Below, piece after piece: positions 63,061-64,000 of a DNA stretch of 64,000 bases (the first letter of the stretch is position 1; every line of letters starts with the position of its first letter). The translations under genes were made by a program, and so were the position numbers. Source of the stretch: Clitopilus passeckerianus (lineage: Eukaryota; Basidiomycota; Agaricomycetes; Agaricales; Entolomataceae); the NCBI GenBank assembly GCA_944990035.1, contig CALYLX010000135.1:62001-126000 (forward strand). The letters run 5' to 3'. The notes under the pieces are model-generated. The model did not search any database, was not told the origin of the DNA, and saw only the letters and a list, made by a program, of their open reading frames with translations.

Positions 63061-64000
63061 ATGCATTATCTTCTGACAGTGTTTTCCCTTGCTCTTCTCA
63101 TTCCAGGTGCATTGGCAAAGACCTACCAACGCGCCGAGAATATAGTTGGACCGGGTTTCTATGGTGCTTTCGATTTTCAGGCCATTCCGGATCCAACTCA
63201 TGGTCGAGTGTGAGTCTTTCGCAAAGGACCTGATCACAACTGCCGTGTTAATAGCTGATGCTTCGCAGCAATTACGTCGATATCGGGACTGCACAGAGGA
63301 CTGGACTGGTTGCGAACTCGTCTAGCACATTTACGATGAGAGCTGACTCGACGACTACCCTGAATCCGAATCGACCAGGAAGAAATTCTGTTAGGCTGAA
63401 GTCAAAGAGGACATATAGAAATCATGTTGCTGTGTATGTCGTGTTCATTGTACCCAATCATTGAAACGAATCTAACCTTCATCTGCAGTTTTGACATTCG
63501 ACACATGCCTGCAGGATGTGGGTGAGTGACAGATCCTCGGAATCTGAGACGAGGGGACGAGATACTGACCGCAAGGGGGCAGGACTTGGCCAGCAATTTG
63601 GACGACCAGTGAGGGAGGGTGGCCGGCTAGTGTATGTGAAGACAGAGGTCGTGATCATCGATGATGCTCACTGTAGACATACAGGGAGAAATCGACATTC
63701 TAGAAGGTATACACGATATGGGTCCGGATTTCATCTCCTTACACACAAGCGGAGGTAGGTTCTGTTCATTTCATTCCAGGACCTCATTACTTATTTGAGA
63801 ACCAGGTTGCATGATGCCTCCTTCGCGAGCGCAGACAGGGTACGCGCATTCCTCATGTTGGACCATGTCCTTATTGACTATCAAGTAGTTCGGTCAAAGG
63901 GCTAGACTGCAACGTTGCAGCAAACAGCAATGCTGGATGTGGCGTAAATCCTAACAACGGCGCGAGCTTCGGACCTGGTTTCAATGGTGCTGGCGGAGGG
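63061..64000 (+). CDS. Secreted GH16 endo-beta-glucanase, 5' part only
   Basis: The gene is cut by the window end. The first exon encodes a signal peptide ('MHYLLTVFSLALLIPGALA') followed by 'KTYQRAENIVGPGFYGAFDF'. Later exons give 'NYVDIGTAQRTGLVANSSST', 'FDIRHMPAGCGTWPAIWTTS' and the GH16 active-site motif 'NGEIDILEGIHDMG', where the first Glu is the nucleophile and the last the acid/base (E-x-D-x-x-E). 'ISLHTSGGCMMPP' and 'GASFGPGFNGAGGG' follow. This pattern matches basidiomycete laminarinase-like GH16 enzymes acting on beta-1,3(1,6)-glucan outside the cell. I prefer the ATG at 63061 over the upstream in-frame position 62998 because it starts directly with the signal peptide. Confidence 0.87.

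Overview
The window is nuclear DNA of a filamentous basidiomycete, almost certainly an Agaricomycete. Genes are split by many short GT-AG introns, mostly 45-65 bases, with small phase-preserving exons. The tRNA-Ala carries a short intron, and the conserved proteins (an ERT1/AcuK-type gluconeogenesis regulator, a USO1/p115 tether, CWC15, a PMR1-type Ca/Mn pump) have the basidiomycete look. There are no operons, CRISPR arrays or recognisable transposon or viral genes. I joined exons by hand from splice signals and reading phase. CDS coordinates therefore run from start codon to stop codon and include introns.

Layout, left part. 0.1-6 kb: a Yar1-like ankyrin protein, tRNA-Ala(AGC), the Zn2Cys6 plus PAS regulator ERT1, and an F-box protein. 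6-8.3 kb: no gene seen. 8.4-13.1 kb: a large DH-BAR-SH3 Rho exchange factor. 13.6-16.3 kb (minus): a BBE-type FAD oxidoreductase with a long Ser-rich insert. 16.3-20.7 kb: a 4.4 kb gene-poor stretch. 20.7-22.0 kb: an aldo/keto reductase. 22.3-26.1 kb (minus): the PMR1-type pump. 27.8-29.9 kb (minus): a multi-pass membrane protein of a family I cannot name with confidence.

Layout, right part. About 31.5 kb: a U1 snRNA gene behind a TATA box. 32.4-33.9 kb: a coiled-coil protein. 34.6-36.7 kb: a secreted GH30 glycoside hydrolase. 36.8-38.4 kb (minus): a second F-box protein, divergent from CWC15 (38.6-39.6 kb). 39.7-42.0 kb (minus): an RluA-type pseudouridine synthase. 42.3-43.9 kb (minus): an unknown protein. 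44-46.2 kb: gene-poor. 46.2-48.3 kb: a molybdenum-cofactor-sulfurase-like PLP enzyme without a MOSC domain. 48.6-54.0 kb (minus): two tandem, related cytochrome P450 genes. 54.7-57.7 kb: USO1. Then come a small unknown gene, an RS-rich nuclear protein, a saccharopine-dehydrogenase-like reductase, and the 5' part of a GH16 glucanase cut by the window end.

The genes are mostly housekeeping or carbohydrate- and redox-related and do not form an evident pathway cluster. The clearest unexpected signals are these: (i) five places in four conserved genes where the frame or splice phase is broken by exactly one missing base in a short homopolymer, which points to sequence undercalling; (ii) three introns in unrelated genes that begin with the same 14-16 bases; (iii) two GC-AG introns; (iv) an intron placed immediately before the stop codon of CWC15; (v) the U1 snRNA gene. 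I did not find a convincing new multi-gene system.
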